This document shows, piece by piece, positions 21,544-29,596 of a stretch of DNA of 64,000 nucleotides. Source of the stretch: Oscillospiraceae bacterium (GTDB lineage: Bacteria; Bacillota; Clostridia; Oscillospirales; Oscillospiraceae); assembly GCA_017535865.1 (NCBI GenBank), contig JAFXTM010000006.1, forward strand, positions 1-64,000, read 5' to 3'. A program made the position numbers and the translations under genes. Numbering within the stretch: the stretch's first letter is position 1; the number at the start of each line of letters is the position of its first letter. The notes under the pieces were generated by a model that saw only the letters and a list, made by a program, of their open reading frames with translations, ran no database searches and had not been told where the DNA came from.

Positions 21544-21584
21544 ACGGATTGCCACGCCGGTGTGCGCACCGGCTCGCAATGACA
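21544..21584 (+). repeat. Dispersed hairpin repeat, copy 12
   Basis: Inner stem CCGGTGTGCGCACCGG; compared with copy 4 both partners of one pair are restored. It begins 6 bp after the portal stop. Confidence 0.88.
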
Positions 21585-21619
21585 GAAACAGCGGACCCTG
21601 CGAAAGCGGCAAAAAGCCC

Positions 21620-22435
21620 ATGTGGAAGATCCGGCAGGCACTCAACAGGGACAACGTGCTGCAGCTCTACATCTACGGCGACGTGGAGGGCGGCTACTGG
21701 GACTGGTGGAGCGGCGAATACGTGGACAGCGACACCAGCGCGGAGCACTTCCGCGAGGAGCTCGCGAAATACCCCAACACCAGCGAAATCGAAATCTTTA
21801 TCAACAGCTACGGCGGCGAGGTCTTCGAGGGCACGGCCATCTACAACCAGCTCAAGCGCCATCCGGCGCACAAGACGGTGTATATCGACGGCTTCGCCTG
21901 CTCGATCGCCTCGGTGATCGCCATGGCCGGCGACGAGATCGTCATGCCGCGAAACACCCTGATGATGATCCACAACATGTGGATGGGCGCCGTCGGCAAC
22001 GCCGCGCAGCTGCGCAAGGCGGCCGACGACCTGGACGTCATCAACAACGCCGGGCGGCAGGCTTATCTGCAGAAGGCCGGTGACAAGCTGAGCGAGGAAC
22101 GGCTCGTCGAAATGATGGACGCCGAAACCTGGCTCACTGCCCAGGACTGCATCGAGCTCGGTCTCGCGGACCGCTTCGCGGACGAGGACGCCGACCTGAG
22201 CCAGGCGACGGAGATTTTGCAGCGGGTCAACCTGACGCTTGAGCAGCAGGTGCAGCGGAACAAGGCAATCGCCGCCCGCGCGCGCGAGCTGTGCGAAGCG
22301 TCGGCTGCAGCTGCCGAGGAAAAGGCAGCAGCGCCGACCGAGCCCGCCGAATACGGCGGCCACGAGGACGAGAAGAGCCCAGAGAACATAGCGACACCCG
22401 GCCTGATGGCCATTCTGGCCGGTGCCCATATTTAA
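21620..22435 (+). CDS. ClpP-like head maturation protease
   Basis: 271 aa from ATG 21620; the frame opens at 21560 but the first 20 codons partly translate a repeat and no good SD is seen at either. ClpP fold with catalytic Ser in FACSIASVIAMAG and His in LMMIHNMWMG. The C-terminal 70 residues are acidic and Ala-rich, suited to scaffolding. It cleaves capsid precursors during prohead maturation. Confidence 0.93.
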   Translation: MWKIRQALNRDNVLQLYIYGDVEGGYWDWWSGEYVDSDTSAEHFREELAKYPNTSEIEIFINSYGGEVFEGTAIYNQLKRHPAHKTVYIDGFACSIASVIAMAGDEIVMPRNTLMMIHNMWMGAVGNAAQLRKAADDLDVINNAGRQAYLQKAGDKLSEERLVEMMDAETWLTAQDCIELGLADRFADEDADLSQATEILQRVNLTLEQQVQRNKAIAARARELCEASAAAAEEKAAAPTEPAEYGGHEDEKSPENIATPGLMAILAGAHI

Positions 22436-22444
22436 CACCAGAGA

Positions 22445-22485
22445 ACGGATTGCCGCGCCAGTGTGCGCACTGGCTCGCAATGACA
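22445..22485 (+). repeat. Dispersed hairpin repeat, copy 13
   Basis: Inner stem CCAGTGTGCGCACTGG, outer stem ATTGC/GCAAT. It lies between the protease and the capsid gene, 20 bp before the capsid start. Confidence 0.88.
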
Positions 22486-22505
22486 CATGAAAGGAGTTTT
22501 TAGCT

Positions 22506-24005
22506 ATGCCCATGATGAACAACGACACCCAGACGCCGCGGACCCGTGACCAGATCCGCGAGAGCATGATGCAGGCCCTCAAGGCCAACGACCCCGAGGG
22601 CTACAGCAAGGCCTTCGACGAGATGCAGGAACGCGTGGCCGCGGACCTGCGCGAGGAGTTCGACCAGCGGGTCGACGAGATGCGCCAGAGCGCCGACGCG
22701 GCGGTCCTGGCCCAGAGGGGAGTGCGCCAGCTCACGAGCGCGGAGCGGAAGTACTACCAGGCGGTGATCGAAGCGATGAAGTCCGCGAACCCGCAGCAGG
22801 CGCTGCAGGACCCGAACCTGGTGCTTCCGACCACCACGATCAATGCGGTGTTCGACGAGCTGCAGACCCGCCACCCGCTGCTGAGCCGCATCAACTTCCG
22901 CCCGTCCGGCGGCGCGGTGGAGATCATCACCGCGTCGAACGGCTACCAGAAGGCCGTGTGGGGCACGCTGTGCGCCGAGATCGTGCAGGAGGTCCTGGCC
23001 GGCTTCACGAAGATCAGCACGATGCTCTTCAAGCTCTCCGCCTTCCTGCCGGTCTGCAAGGCGATGCTGGAGCTCGGCCCCGAGTGGCTGGACGACTTCG
23101 TGCGGCAGGTGCTCTATGAAGCGCTGGCCAACGGCCTGGAATACGGAATCGTGACCGGCACCGGCAAGGACATGCCGATCGGCATGGACCGCCAGGTCGG
23201 CGACGGCGTGACCGTGACCGCGGGCGTGTACCCGCAGAAGGTCGCCATCGCGCTCAACGACCTGAGCCCCCAGAGCATCGGGAACGTGCTGAGCCTGATG
23301 GCTGTGGACGCCGACGGCAAGCCGCGCCAGGTGCGCGACGTGATCCTGCTTATCAATCCCGGCGACTACTTCGCGAAGGTGATGCCGGCGACCACGATCA
23401 TGGCGCCCGACGGCACCTACCGCAACGACGTGCTGCCCTACCCGATGACGATCATCCAGACCCAAGCGCTGGAGCCGGACGAGGCCATCATCGGCATCGC
23501 CTACCGCTACCTGGCGCTGGCCGGGACCGCGCGGGAGGGCCGGATCGAGTACAGTGACCACTACCACTTCCTCGAGGACGAGCGCGTCTACCTGATCAAG
23601 GCCTACGCCAACGGCCTGCCGCTCGACAACAACGCCTTCCAGCGCCTGGATATCTCGGGCCTGGAGCCGCTGGCCTACAAGGTCACGGCGGTCGACGCCC
23701 GCACGCCCTCCGACGACGCGACGCTCGCGAGCCTCAAGATCGGCGGGCTGACGCTGAGCCCGAGCTTTGACGCCGCGGTGGACACCTACACCGCGAGCAC
23801 GACCAATGCGACCAACGTGATCAACGCCGTGCCCGCCGACGCTGGCGCGACCGTGGCGATCACGCTGAACGGCGCGCTGGTGCCGAACGGCTCCGCCCTG
23901 ACCTGGAGCAGCGCCAACAGCGGCGTGAACACCGTTGTGATCGCTGTGACGGCCGAGGATGGCGAGACGCAGGAGAGCTACACCGTCACCGTGACCAAGT
24001 CTTAA
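22506..24005 (+). CDS. HK97-fold major capsid protein with C-terminal beta-sandwich
   Basis: 499 aa. N-terminal coiled-coil delta-like region (about 1-75), HK97 fold (about 95-395), then a 95-residue domain (405-499) of cadherin-like beta-sandwich type, with LKIGGLTLSPSFDAAVDTYT and TVVIAVTAEDGETQESYTVT. Such domains decorate capsids and may bind carbohydrate or mucus. GAAAGGAG precedes the start. Confidence 0.93.
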   Translation: MPMMNNDTQTPRTRDQIRESMMQALKANDPEGYSKAFDEMQERVAADLREEFDQRVDEMRQSADAAVLAQRGVRQLTSAERKYYQAVIEAMKSANPQQALQDPNLVLPTTTINAVFDELQTRHPLLSRINFRPSGGAVEIITASNGYQKAVWGTLCAEIVQEVLAGFTKISTMLFKLSAFLPVCKAMLELGPEWLDDFVRQVLYEALANGLEYGIVTGTGKDMPIGMDRQVGDGVTVTAGVYPQKVAIALNDLSPQSIGNVLSLMAVDADGKPRQVRDVILLINPGDYFAKVMPATTIMAPDGTYRNDVLPYPMTIIQTQALEPDEAIIGIAYRYLALAGTAREGRIEYSDHYHFLEDERVYLIKAYANGLPLDNNAFQRLDISGLEPLAYKVTAVDARTPSDDATLASLKIGGLTLSPSFDAAVDTYTASTTNATNVINAVPADAGATVAITLNGALVPNGSALTWSSANSGVNTVVIAVTAEDGETQESYTVTVTKS

Positions 24006-24009
24006 GCCG

Positions 24010-24330
24010 ATGGACGAGGCGACAAAGAATGCGCTCCTGGAGGACGTCCGCAACCGGCTGGACATCACCTGGGAGGACCAGGACACCGACAGGAAGGTGC
24101 TGGGCTGGATCGAGGACGGCGTCGCCTATCTGAACGACAAGCTGGGGGAGCCCGGGGATTATACGGTCCCCGGCTTCCCCCGGACGCTGCTGTTCGAGTA
24201 TGTGCGCTATGCGCGGGACGCGGCGCTGGACGTGTTCGAAAACAACTACCGCAGCCTGATCCTGGCTATGCAGAATGACAGAAAGGTGGGTGCCTATGCC
24301 CTGGAAAGCGCCGAAGCGCCCGCCGGTTAA
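24010..24330 (+). CDS. Head-tail connector (gp6-like)
   Basis: 106 aa helical protein with LEDVRNRLDITWEDQDTDRK at the start, as in gp6/gp15-type connectors that extend the portal ring. It follows the capsid gene by 4 bp and overlaps the next gene by 35 bp. Confidence 0.82.
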   Translation: MDEATKNALLEDVRNRLDITWEDQDTDRKVLGWIEDGVAYLNDKLGEPGDYTVPGFPRTLLFEYVRYARDAALDVFENNYRSLILAMQNDRKVGAYALESAEAPAG

Positions 24331-24718
24331 GATCTCCCAGTGCTACAACGACGGGATCGCGAACGTGTTTGCGGTATCCGACACGGCGCAGCCGGGGTAT
24401 CAGCCGGTCGAGACGCTCACGCCGAAGATCTCGCTCCGGTATGAGGAGCGGCGACTCGGGATCAAGCGCTACTACGCCGCGGCGCAAAACCAGATCCGGG
24501 TGGAGCGCGTGATCCGCGTGCCGCACGCGGGCGAGGTCACGAGTCAGGACGTCGTGATCGACGAGAAGGGGAGGCAGTACCGCATCGACCTGGTGCAGCT
24601 CGTGCCGGACGCGTATCCGCTGAGCGACGACTTGACGCTGGTGAGGATCAAGCAGGGGACGGCGGGAAGCGAAGGAACGGATTGCCACACCGGCGACACG
24701 GTCACCGGTTCGCAATGA
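24296..24718 (+). CDS. Head closure / head-tail adaptor protein
   Basis: 140 aa, start ATG 24296 after AAGGTGG. Beta-rich with QDVVIDEKGRQYRIDLVQLV, fitting head-closure proteins of the SPP1 gp16/HK97 type. The final 14 residues and the TGA stop are supplied by hairpin repeat copy 14 (TDCHTGDTVTGSQ, stop). Confidence 0.75.
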   Translation: MPWKAPKRPPVKISQCYNDGIANVFAVSDTAQPGYQPVETLTPKISLRYEERRLGIKRYYAAAQNQIRVERVIRVPHAGEVTSQDVVIDEKGRQYRIDLVQLVPDAYPLSDDLTLVRIKQGTAGSEGTDCHTGDTVTGSQ

Positions 24719-24720
24719 CA
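24677..24720 (+). repeat. Dispersed hairpin repeat, copy 14
   Basis: Inner stem CCGGCGAC/GTCACCGG (one pair G-T or mismatched), outer stem ATTGC/GCAAT. It provides the stop codon of the head-closure gene. Rightmost copy. Confidence 0.88.
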
Positions 24721-24736
24721 GAAAAGGGGGAGACGG

Positions 24737-25057
24737 TTGAGCTGGTACGAGAAGATCATCGCCGCGCACACGGCGGTGACGGACGCGGTGAGCCACGGGA
24801 AGCGGCTCAAGTCCGAGCGCTACTTCGTGTGGATCGAGGCGGAGCGCGACGACCTCGACACCGATAACCGGCACGGGGAGAAGGCCCAGCTCGGCTACAC
24901 CGACCTCTACACGAAGGTAGAGTTCGACCCGTGGGCCGCGGCGTTCGAGGCGTCGCTGAACCGGCTCGGCATCGCCTGGCGCCGGACGGCGACGCTGTAC
25001 GAGGAGGACACGGGCTTCTGGCACTACCGCTGGAGATGGGGGGTGCGCTATGCCTAA
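24737..25057 (+). CDS. Head-tail joining or tail terminator protein, TTG start
   Basis: 106 aa from TTG 24737 (GGGGGAGACGG upstream). Contains WIEAERDDLDTDNRHGEKAQ and a Trp-rich end. Its position between head closure and the gp10-like gene fits a tail terminator or joining protein; the exact class is uncertain. Overlaps the next gene by 8 bp. Confidence 0.68.
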   Translation: MSWYEKIIAAHTAVTDAVSHGKRLKSERYFVWIEAERDDLDTDNRHGEKAQLGYTDLYTKVEFDPWAAAFEASLNRLGIAWRRTATLYEEDTGFWHYRWRWGVRYA

Positions 25058-25556
25058 GCTCAAGTGTCAGTTCAAAGAGATGAAGCGTTTCGAGCGGAAC
25101 CTCCTCGAGCTCTCGCGGGACGTCTCTAAAATTTTGAAGCCGGCTGTCTATGACGGCGCGGGCGTTGCGGCGACTGCCCTGCGGGAGACCGTGGGCGGTC
25201 TGGCCTGCGTGAGCGACGTCGATTCTATCCATGCCTGGCGCGCCAGCACGCCGACCATCATCTGCAGATCGCAGAAAGACGGTCTGCTTGAGGCCCTCGG
25301 CGTCGCCAAGATGAAAGCGCGCGGCTTTTCCTTCAACACCAGGACCGGGTTTGACGGCTACAACAGCATCGTTACACGGCGCTGGCCGAATGGCCAGCCG
25401 AACGTGATGATCGCGGCGAGCTGCGAGCACGGCAGCAGCGCCATGCTGGCGCAGCCCTTCATCCGCCCGGCCTATAAGCTGTGCGCGGCGGAGGTGCGGA
25501 AGATCATGGAGGAGACGACGAAGAAAAAGATCGAGGAGATCCTCGATCAATCGTAA
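25050..25556 (+). CDS. HK97 gp10-like tail completion protein
   Basis: 168 aa. N-terminal helix with FKEMKRFERNLLELSRDVSK, middle GYNSIVTRRWPNGQPN and end HGSSAMLAQPFIRPAYK. The PFIRPA box is typical of gp10/HK97-gp10 family proteins that join head and tail. Confidence 0.87.
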   Translation: MPKLKCQFKEMKRFERNLLELSRDVSKILKPAVYDGAGVAATALRETVGGLACVSDVDSIHAWRASTPTIICRSQKDGLLEALGVAKMKARGFSFNTRTGFDGYNSIVTRRWPNGQPNVMIAASCEHGSSAMLAQPFIRPAYKLCAAEVRKIMEETTKKKIEEILDQS

Positions 25557-25569
25557 AGGAGATTTTTAT

Positions 25570-26238
25570 ATGGCAATTGATTTGACTGAGCTGGCGGCCG
25601 GCCAGGTCGTGACCGGCTTCTCTTTCCCCCTCGTGGCGCTTTATGCGAACAACGGCGGGACGGTGAGCTATTCCGACGGCATGGATCTCGCCCGGGGCGT
25701 CAAGGTCGATCCGAAGATCGAGGCGGCCGACGACGACAATGTGTTTTACGCAAACAACAGGTCCGCCGAGACCTCGCAGCGCCGCTTCCGCGCCGGGACG
25801 CTCAATCTGACCGTCGACGGCCTGCTGACGGCCGCCGAAAAGCTCATCATGGGCCTCGGGGCCACTGCGGAGAGCACCGTGACCGTGGGCGAGGGCGCGG
25901 GCGCCAAGACGGTCAACATGACCGACTACGGCGACGCACAGGACATCCCCTACGTCGGCGTGGGCTACGTGGTGCGCAGCCAGTCCAACGGCGTGGATCT
26001 CTTCCGCGCGGTGGTCTACACAAAAGTGCGCTTCGACCAGTTCGGCATCCCCGCCGAGACCCAGGGCGAGGACATCGACTGGCAGACTACGGAGCTCTCC
26101 GGCGCGCTAAGCCGCGACGATACGAGCAAGCACAACTGGCAGCGCGTCTCCGAAATCCTGAAGTCCGAGCTCGAGGCCTACAACACGGCCCGCGCCGTGC
26201 TCGGCATGGAGCCTGCCGCGGCGCTCCCGGAGACTTAA
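25570..26238 (+). CDS. Major tail tube protein
   Basis: 222 aa. Starts after AAAGGAG. Pattern of phi13-type major tail proteins: early GTVSYSDGMDLARGVKVDP, a middle GVGYVVRSQSNGVDLF and SGALSRDDTSKHNW near the end. Builds the hollow tail tube. Confidence 0.9.
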   Translation: MAIDLTELAAGQVVTGFSFPLVALYANNGGTVSYSDGMDLARGVKVDPKIEAADDDNVFYANNRSAETSQRRFRAGTLNLTVDGLLTAAEKLIMGLGATAESTVTVGEGAGAKTVNMTDYGDAQDIPYVGVGYVVRSQSNGVDLFRAVVYTKVRFDQFGIPAETQGEDIDWQTTELSGALSRDDTSKHNWQRVSEILKSELEAYNTARAVLGMEPAAALPET

Positions 26239-26241
26239 GCG

Positions 26242-26598
26242 ATGGAGATGCGTGAACATGGCTTCCTCTTCTGCGTGGGCGCGGAAGAGGAGGCCGCGCG
26301 GCTCTGCCCGGGCGGGAGCCTGGCAGGGCTCAAGGAGCTCATAACCGGGAACACGGCCGAAGCTCTCAAGGGCCGCGCGGAGCTGGTGTGCAGTTTGTCG
26401 CGCTGGCACGAGAAGGCCCGGGCTCTCGAGGAGCCGGGATACAGGGAGAGCCCGCTGACCATGGACGAGCTGCAGCTGCTCCCCGCCGCGGCCTTCAAGC
26501 AACTGTTCCAGGAGGCCTGTGCAGCGATTTTGCGCGACAGCCGCCAGACGGTCGAAGCGGCGGCTCAAAAAAAAAGCGAGGACCAAGGATCGAGCTGA
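26242..26598 (+). CDS. Tail assembly chaperone, short form (gpG-like)
   Basis: 118 aa helical acidic protein between tail tube and tape measure, the usual place of gpG. It ends AAAQKKSEDQGSS just after a run of nine A (26567-26575), a slippery site for the long form. Confidence 0.82.
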   Translation: MEMREHGFLFCVGAEEEAARLCPGGSLAGLKELITGNTAEALKGRAELVCSLSRWHEKARALEEPGYRESPLTMDELQLLPAAAFKQLFQEACAAILRDSRQTVEAAAQKKSEDQGSS

Positions 26599-26774
26599 AC
26601 ACGGCCTGGTACCTGTTTTACGGCCGAAGGCTCAACATGAGCCGGCGGGAGGTCCTCTGCACCCGCGTAGGCGAGATGCGGGAGATGATCGCCTGCGAGG
26701 CGATCATGAACGGGGCACGGCCCAAGGCGCCCCATAAAGAGCTGAGTTTTCTCGAGACGCTGGAGGTGATCTGA
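26242..26774 (+). CDS. Tail assembly chaperone, -1 frameshifted long form (gpGT-like)
   Basis: A -1 shift on A AAA AAA within 26567-26575 joins the gpG frame to a second frame beginning KRGPRIELNTAWYLF and ending FLETLEVI at 26772. The total is about 177 aa. The extension (YGRRLNMSRREVLC, then MREMIACEAIMNGA) has the composition of known chaperone extensions. The second frame has no start of its own and stops directly at the tape-measure GTG. Confidence 0.78.
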
Positions 26775-28895
26775 GTGGCCGACGACCTTGTGACCGGGAT
26801 CCGCGTGGAGGCGGAAGCGGGCGAGAGCAATTTCAAAAAGCCGATGCGTGAAGCGACGGAGGCGATGGACGACGCCACCGAGGCCGCGAAGAGGCTGGAA
26901 GACGCGACCGGTGAGGCCGATACCGCGCTGGCGACCATGGCAGAGGGATCCGCCGCCAGCACCAAGATCTTCAACGACAACGTAGAGGCGGCCGCGTGGC
27001 AGGCGATCGCGGATTTTCTCAATGTGATCGACGTGATCCTCGAGGTCAACGCGGCGATCGTCGCGAACGTCAACGAGACCGCCGAAATGGGCGACGCGAT
27101 CGCCAAGGGCGCGCAGGAGATCGAATTCTCGACAGACGCCTATCAGCGCTGGGATTTCATTCTTAAGCGGAACAATTCCTCGATCGACAAAGCCAAGGGC
27201 GCGATCCAGACGCTGACGAAGGCGTCGAGCGACGCGTCAAAAAAGCAGGTCGAGGCGTTCGGAAAGCTCGGGCTGAGCATGGAAGACGTCCAGGCTTTGA
27301 AGCCGGAGGAGCTGTTCTCAACCGTCGTCGAGGGCCTGCAGAGCATCGAAGACGTGGGCGACCGCGCGTCGATCGCGTCCGCGCTGTTCGGAAGCGGGGG
27401 CTATAAGCAGCTCGCCCTGCTGCTCGGCTCGACAGCGGAAGAGACCGCCGATCTCGCCGGTCTGGCCGACAAGCTCGGATCCATCATGAGCGAGGAAAAC
27501 ATCGCAAACGCGACAAAGCTCATGGACGCGACCGAAAATCTCAACACGGCCCTCGACAACATCAAGCGCGCGTTCGGCGAGGGCTTGACCGACGAGTTCG
27601 CGGAGCTGCGCTCCGGTCTCACCGAGCTGCTGACCTCCGTCGACTGGGAGAGCCTCGCGCGAGCGTTCGAGACGGTCTACACGCCGGCGCTGAACTTTCT
27701 CAACGACTTTCTGATCCCCCTTGCCAAGGTGAACCTGGTCGGGATCACGGGCCTGCTCTCCGGCTTGCAGGAAGTCCTTTCGGTCATCGGCCGGATCGTC
27801 TCCGGCGAAATGACCCTGACCGAGGGCGTCGAGGAGCTCTGGACCTACGGACGTCCGGACGATGATCCGTATATGCGGCTGGCGGAAGAGTCCGAGGAAG
27901 CGAAGAACGCGATCTCCGCGCTCGCGCAGGCGCACAACGATTTCCGCGATGCGTTTTCGGACGATCTCGGCGGCATCGCCGCTGAGCTCAACGAGGGGGC
28001 GCTCTCCGACTATGACGCCGCCGCGCAGAGGTTTCTCCAGACGCTCACGCAAATGGCCGGGGATTCCGAAAACGCCGCCGCGGCGAATAAGTGGCTCGCC
28101 GAGCAGGTCGAGGCACTGACGCAGGCAACAAAGGACAGCGAGCTGGAAAACCCGGATGCACGGCACACGAATGACCAATACCAGGAGTACCTCCAGTCGC
28201 TGATCGACATCTATCAGCAGTACCAGCAGCTTTTGCAGCAGCCGCCGCCCGAGCAGGATCCGGCCGCGCAGCTCGCGGCAGCCGCCGAAACGTCTACCGA
28301 GGCCGCCGAAACGGTCAAGGGAAACGCCGAAACGATGCTGGCGGAACTGCCGGCGACGACCGGCGAGATCGTAAACTCCTTTGCGCAGGGTTCGAGCGAG
28401 ATGAGCCAAGCGGCGGCGAGCGCCGTCGAGGAGACGAACTCGACCATGGCGGCGAACATGGCGACCCTGGCCTCGAACGCCTACGTTTGGGGCGGCGACA
28501 TGATGCTGTCCCTCGCCCGTGGCATCCTGGACGGCGCGGGCAGCTACGTCGGCCCTGCGATCGAGTCGGTCGCAGGCGATATCGCTTCGATGATCGGCTT
28601 CTCGGAGCCGGACGTCGGGCCGCTGTCAAATTTCCACACGTTCGCTCCGGACATGATGGCGCTGTTCGCCCAGGGCATCCGCGACGGCGCGGGCCTGATC
28701 CGCGGCGCGATCGGCGAGAGCTTCGACCTCGGTCCGCTGATCGGCGCGCAGGCGGCCGGCCGGACCTTCAACGCCGGCGGCGTGTCCGTCGTGATCTACG
28801 CGAGCGAGGGCCAGAGCGCGGACGAGCTCTACGACGTTTTTTCGATGCGGCTGCAGCATGAAGTGGCCGCGCAGGAGGCGGTGTTCTCGACATGA
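26775..28895 (+). CDS. Tape measure protein
   Basis: 706 aa, GTG start directly after the preceding TGA, with GGAGGTGAT upstream. Long helical N-terminal segment rich in Ala and Glu, a central hydrophobic region (about 300-360), then a GDMMLSLARGILDGAGS type repeat near 570-640. Sets tail length and is ejected with DNA. Short for the class, so the tail should be modest in length. No lytic domain seen. Confidence 0.9.
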   Translation: MADDLVTGIRVEAEAGESNFKKPMREATEAMDDATEAAKRLEDATGEADTALATMAEGSAASTKIFNDNVEAAAWQAIADFLNVIDVILEVNAAIVANVNETAEMGDAIAKGAQEIEFSTDAYQRWDFILKRNNSSIDKAKGAIQTLTKASSDASKKQVEAFGKLGLSMEDVQALKPEELFSTVVEGLQSIEDVGDRASIASALFGSGGYKQLALLLGSTAEETADLAGLADKLGSIMSEENIANATKLMDATENLNTALDNIKRAFGEGLTDEFAELRSGLTELLTSVDWESLARAFETVYTPALNFLNDFLIPLAKVNLVGITGLLSGLQEVLSVIGRIVSGEMTLTEGVEELWTYGRPDDDPYMRLAEESEEAKNAISALAQAHNDFRDAFSDDLGGIAAELNEGALSDYDAAAQRFLQTLTQMAGDSENAAAANKWLAEQVEALTQATKDSELENPDARHTNDQYQEYLQSLIDIYQQYQQLLQQPPPEQDPAAQLAAAAETSTEAAETVKGNAETMLAELPATTGEIVNSFAQGSSEMSQAAASAVEETNSTMAANMATLASNAYVWGGDMMLSLARGILDGAGSYVGPAIESVAGDIASMIGFSEPDVGPLSNFHTFAPDMMALFAQGIRDGAGLIRGAIGESFDLGPLIGAQAAGRTFNAGGVSVVIYASEGQSADELYDVFSMRLQHEVAAQEAVFST

Positions 28896-29596
28896 TCCAA
28901 TTCAACGGCACCCGCAGCAGCGCCTTGAGCGTGTTTGTGGAGAAATACCCGCCGCGGCCGATCCCGCAGCGGAAATGCGAGCGGTTCAGCGTCCCCGGGC
29001 GCAGCGGCGACGTCGTGGCCTGGGAGGACGCGTGGGAGAACGTGACGCAGAAGTACAGCATCTATCTGAGCGCGGAGGGTCCCGGCCTTCCGATCGTGGC
29101 GGCGAAGGTCACGCGCTGGCTTTTCGCCGAGGGCTACCTGCCGCTGGAGGACGAGTACGACCGGGACACGTTCCGGCTCGCGTGCTTCACCGGGCCGGTC
29201 GACCTGGAGAACACGCTCAATGTGTTCGGCCGCGCCGAGATCAGCTTCGACTGTCAGCCGCAGCGGTTTCTCAAAAGCGGCTGGGAGTTCCGCAGCGTCG
29301 CCCAGGGTGCGGCGCTCGTCAATCCGACGGGCTTCCCCGCGCGGCCGATCATCCGTCTCCACGGCAGCGGCGCCGCCATGCTCACGATCGGCGGCCAGAC
29401 GCTGACGCTGGTCGCCCACGAGGGCATGATCCTCGACTGCGCGGAGGAGGAGGCGTATCTTCCCGGGCCTCCCGTGTCCAATTTGAACACGGCGGTCTCC
29501 GGGCAATACCCGAAGCTCGGAGCTGGAAGCTCGACCGTGAGCTGGACGGGCGGCATCTCCGGCGTCGACATTTCTCCGAGGTGGTACGAGCTATGA
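28892..29596 (+). CDS. Distal tail protein (Dit)
   Basis: 234 aa, ATGA-coupled to the tape measure. Opening FNGTRSSALSVFVEKYPPRP, then VPGRSGDVVAWE, is the Dit/phage-tail family signature. Forms the hexameric baseplate hub at the tail end. Confidence 0.88.
   Translation: MIQFNGTRSSALSVFVEKYPPRPIPQRKCERFSVPGRSGDVVAWEDAWENVTQKYSIYLSAEGPGLPIVAAKVTRWLFAEGYLPLEDEYDRDTFRLACFTGPVDLENTLNVFGRAEISFDCQPQRFLKSGWEFRSVAQGAALVNPTGFPARPIIRLHGSGAAMLTIGGQTLTLVAHEGMILDCAEEEAYLPGPPVSNLNTAVSGQYPKLGAGSSTVSWTGGISGVDISPRWYEL

Noticed and set aside
20293..21654. A 453-codon minus-strand frame opposite the portal gene
   Set aside because: Shadow of the portal; no recognisable domain and no SD, while the plus strand carries a clear portal in the right phage context.
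22500..24086. A 528-codon minus-strand frame opposite the capsid gene
   Set aside because: His/Arg/Gly-rich shadow frame; the capsid on the plus strand is unambiguous.
3961..24720. Dispersed 41-bp repeats as a CRISPR or as insertion sequences
   Set aside because: Spacing is irregular over 21 kb and no transposase, target duplication or cas gene is visible, so they are short palindromic repeats.
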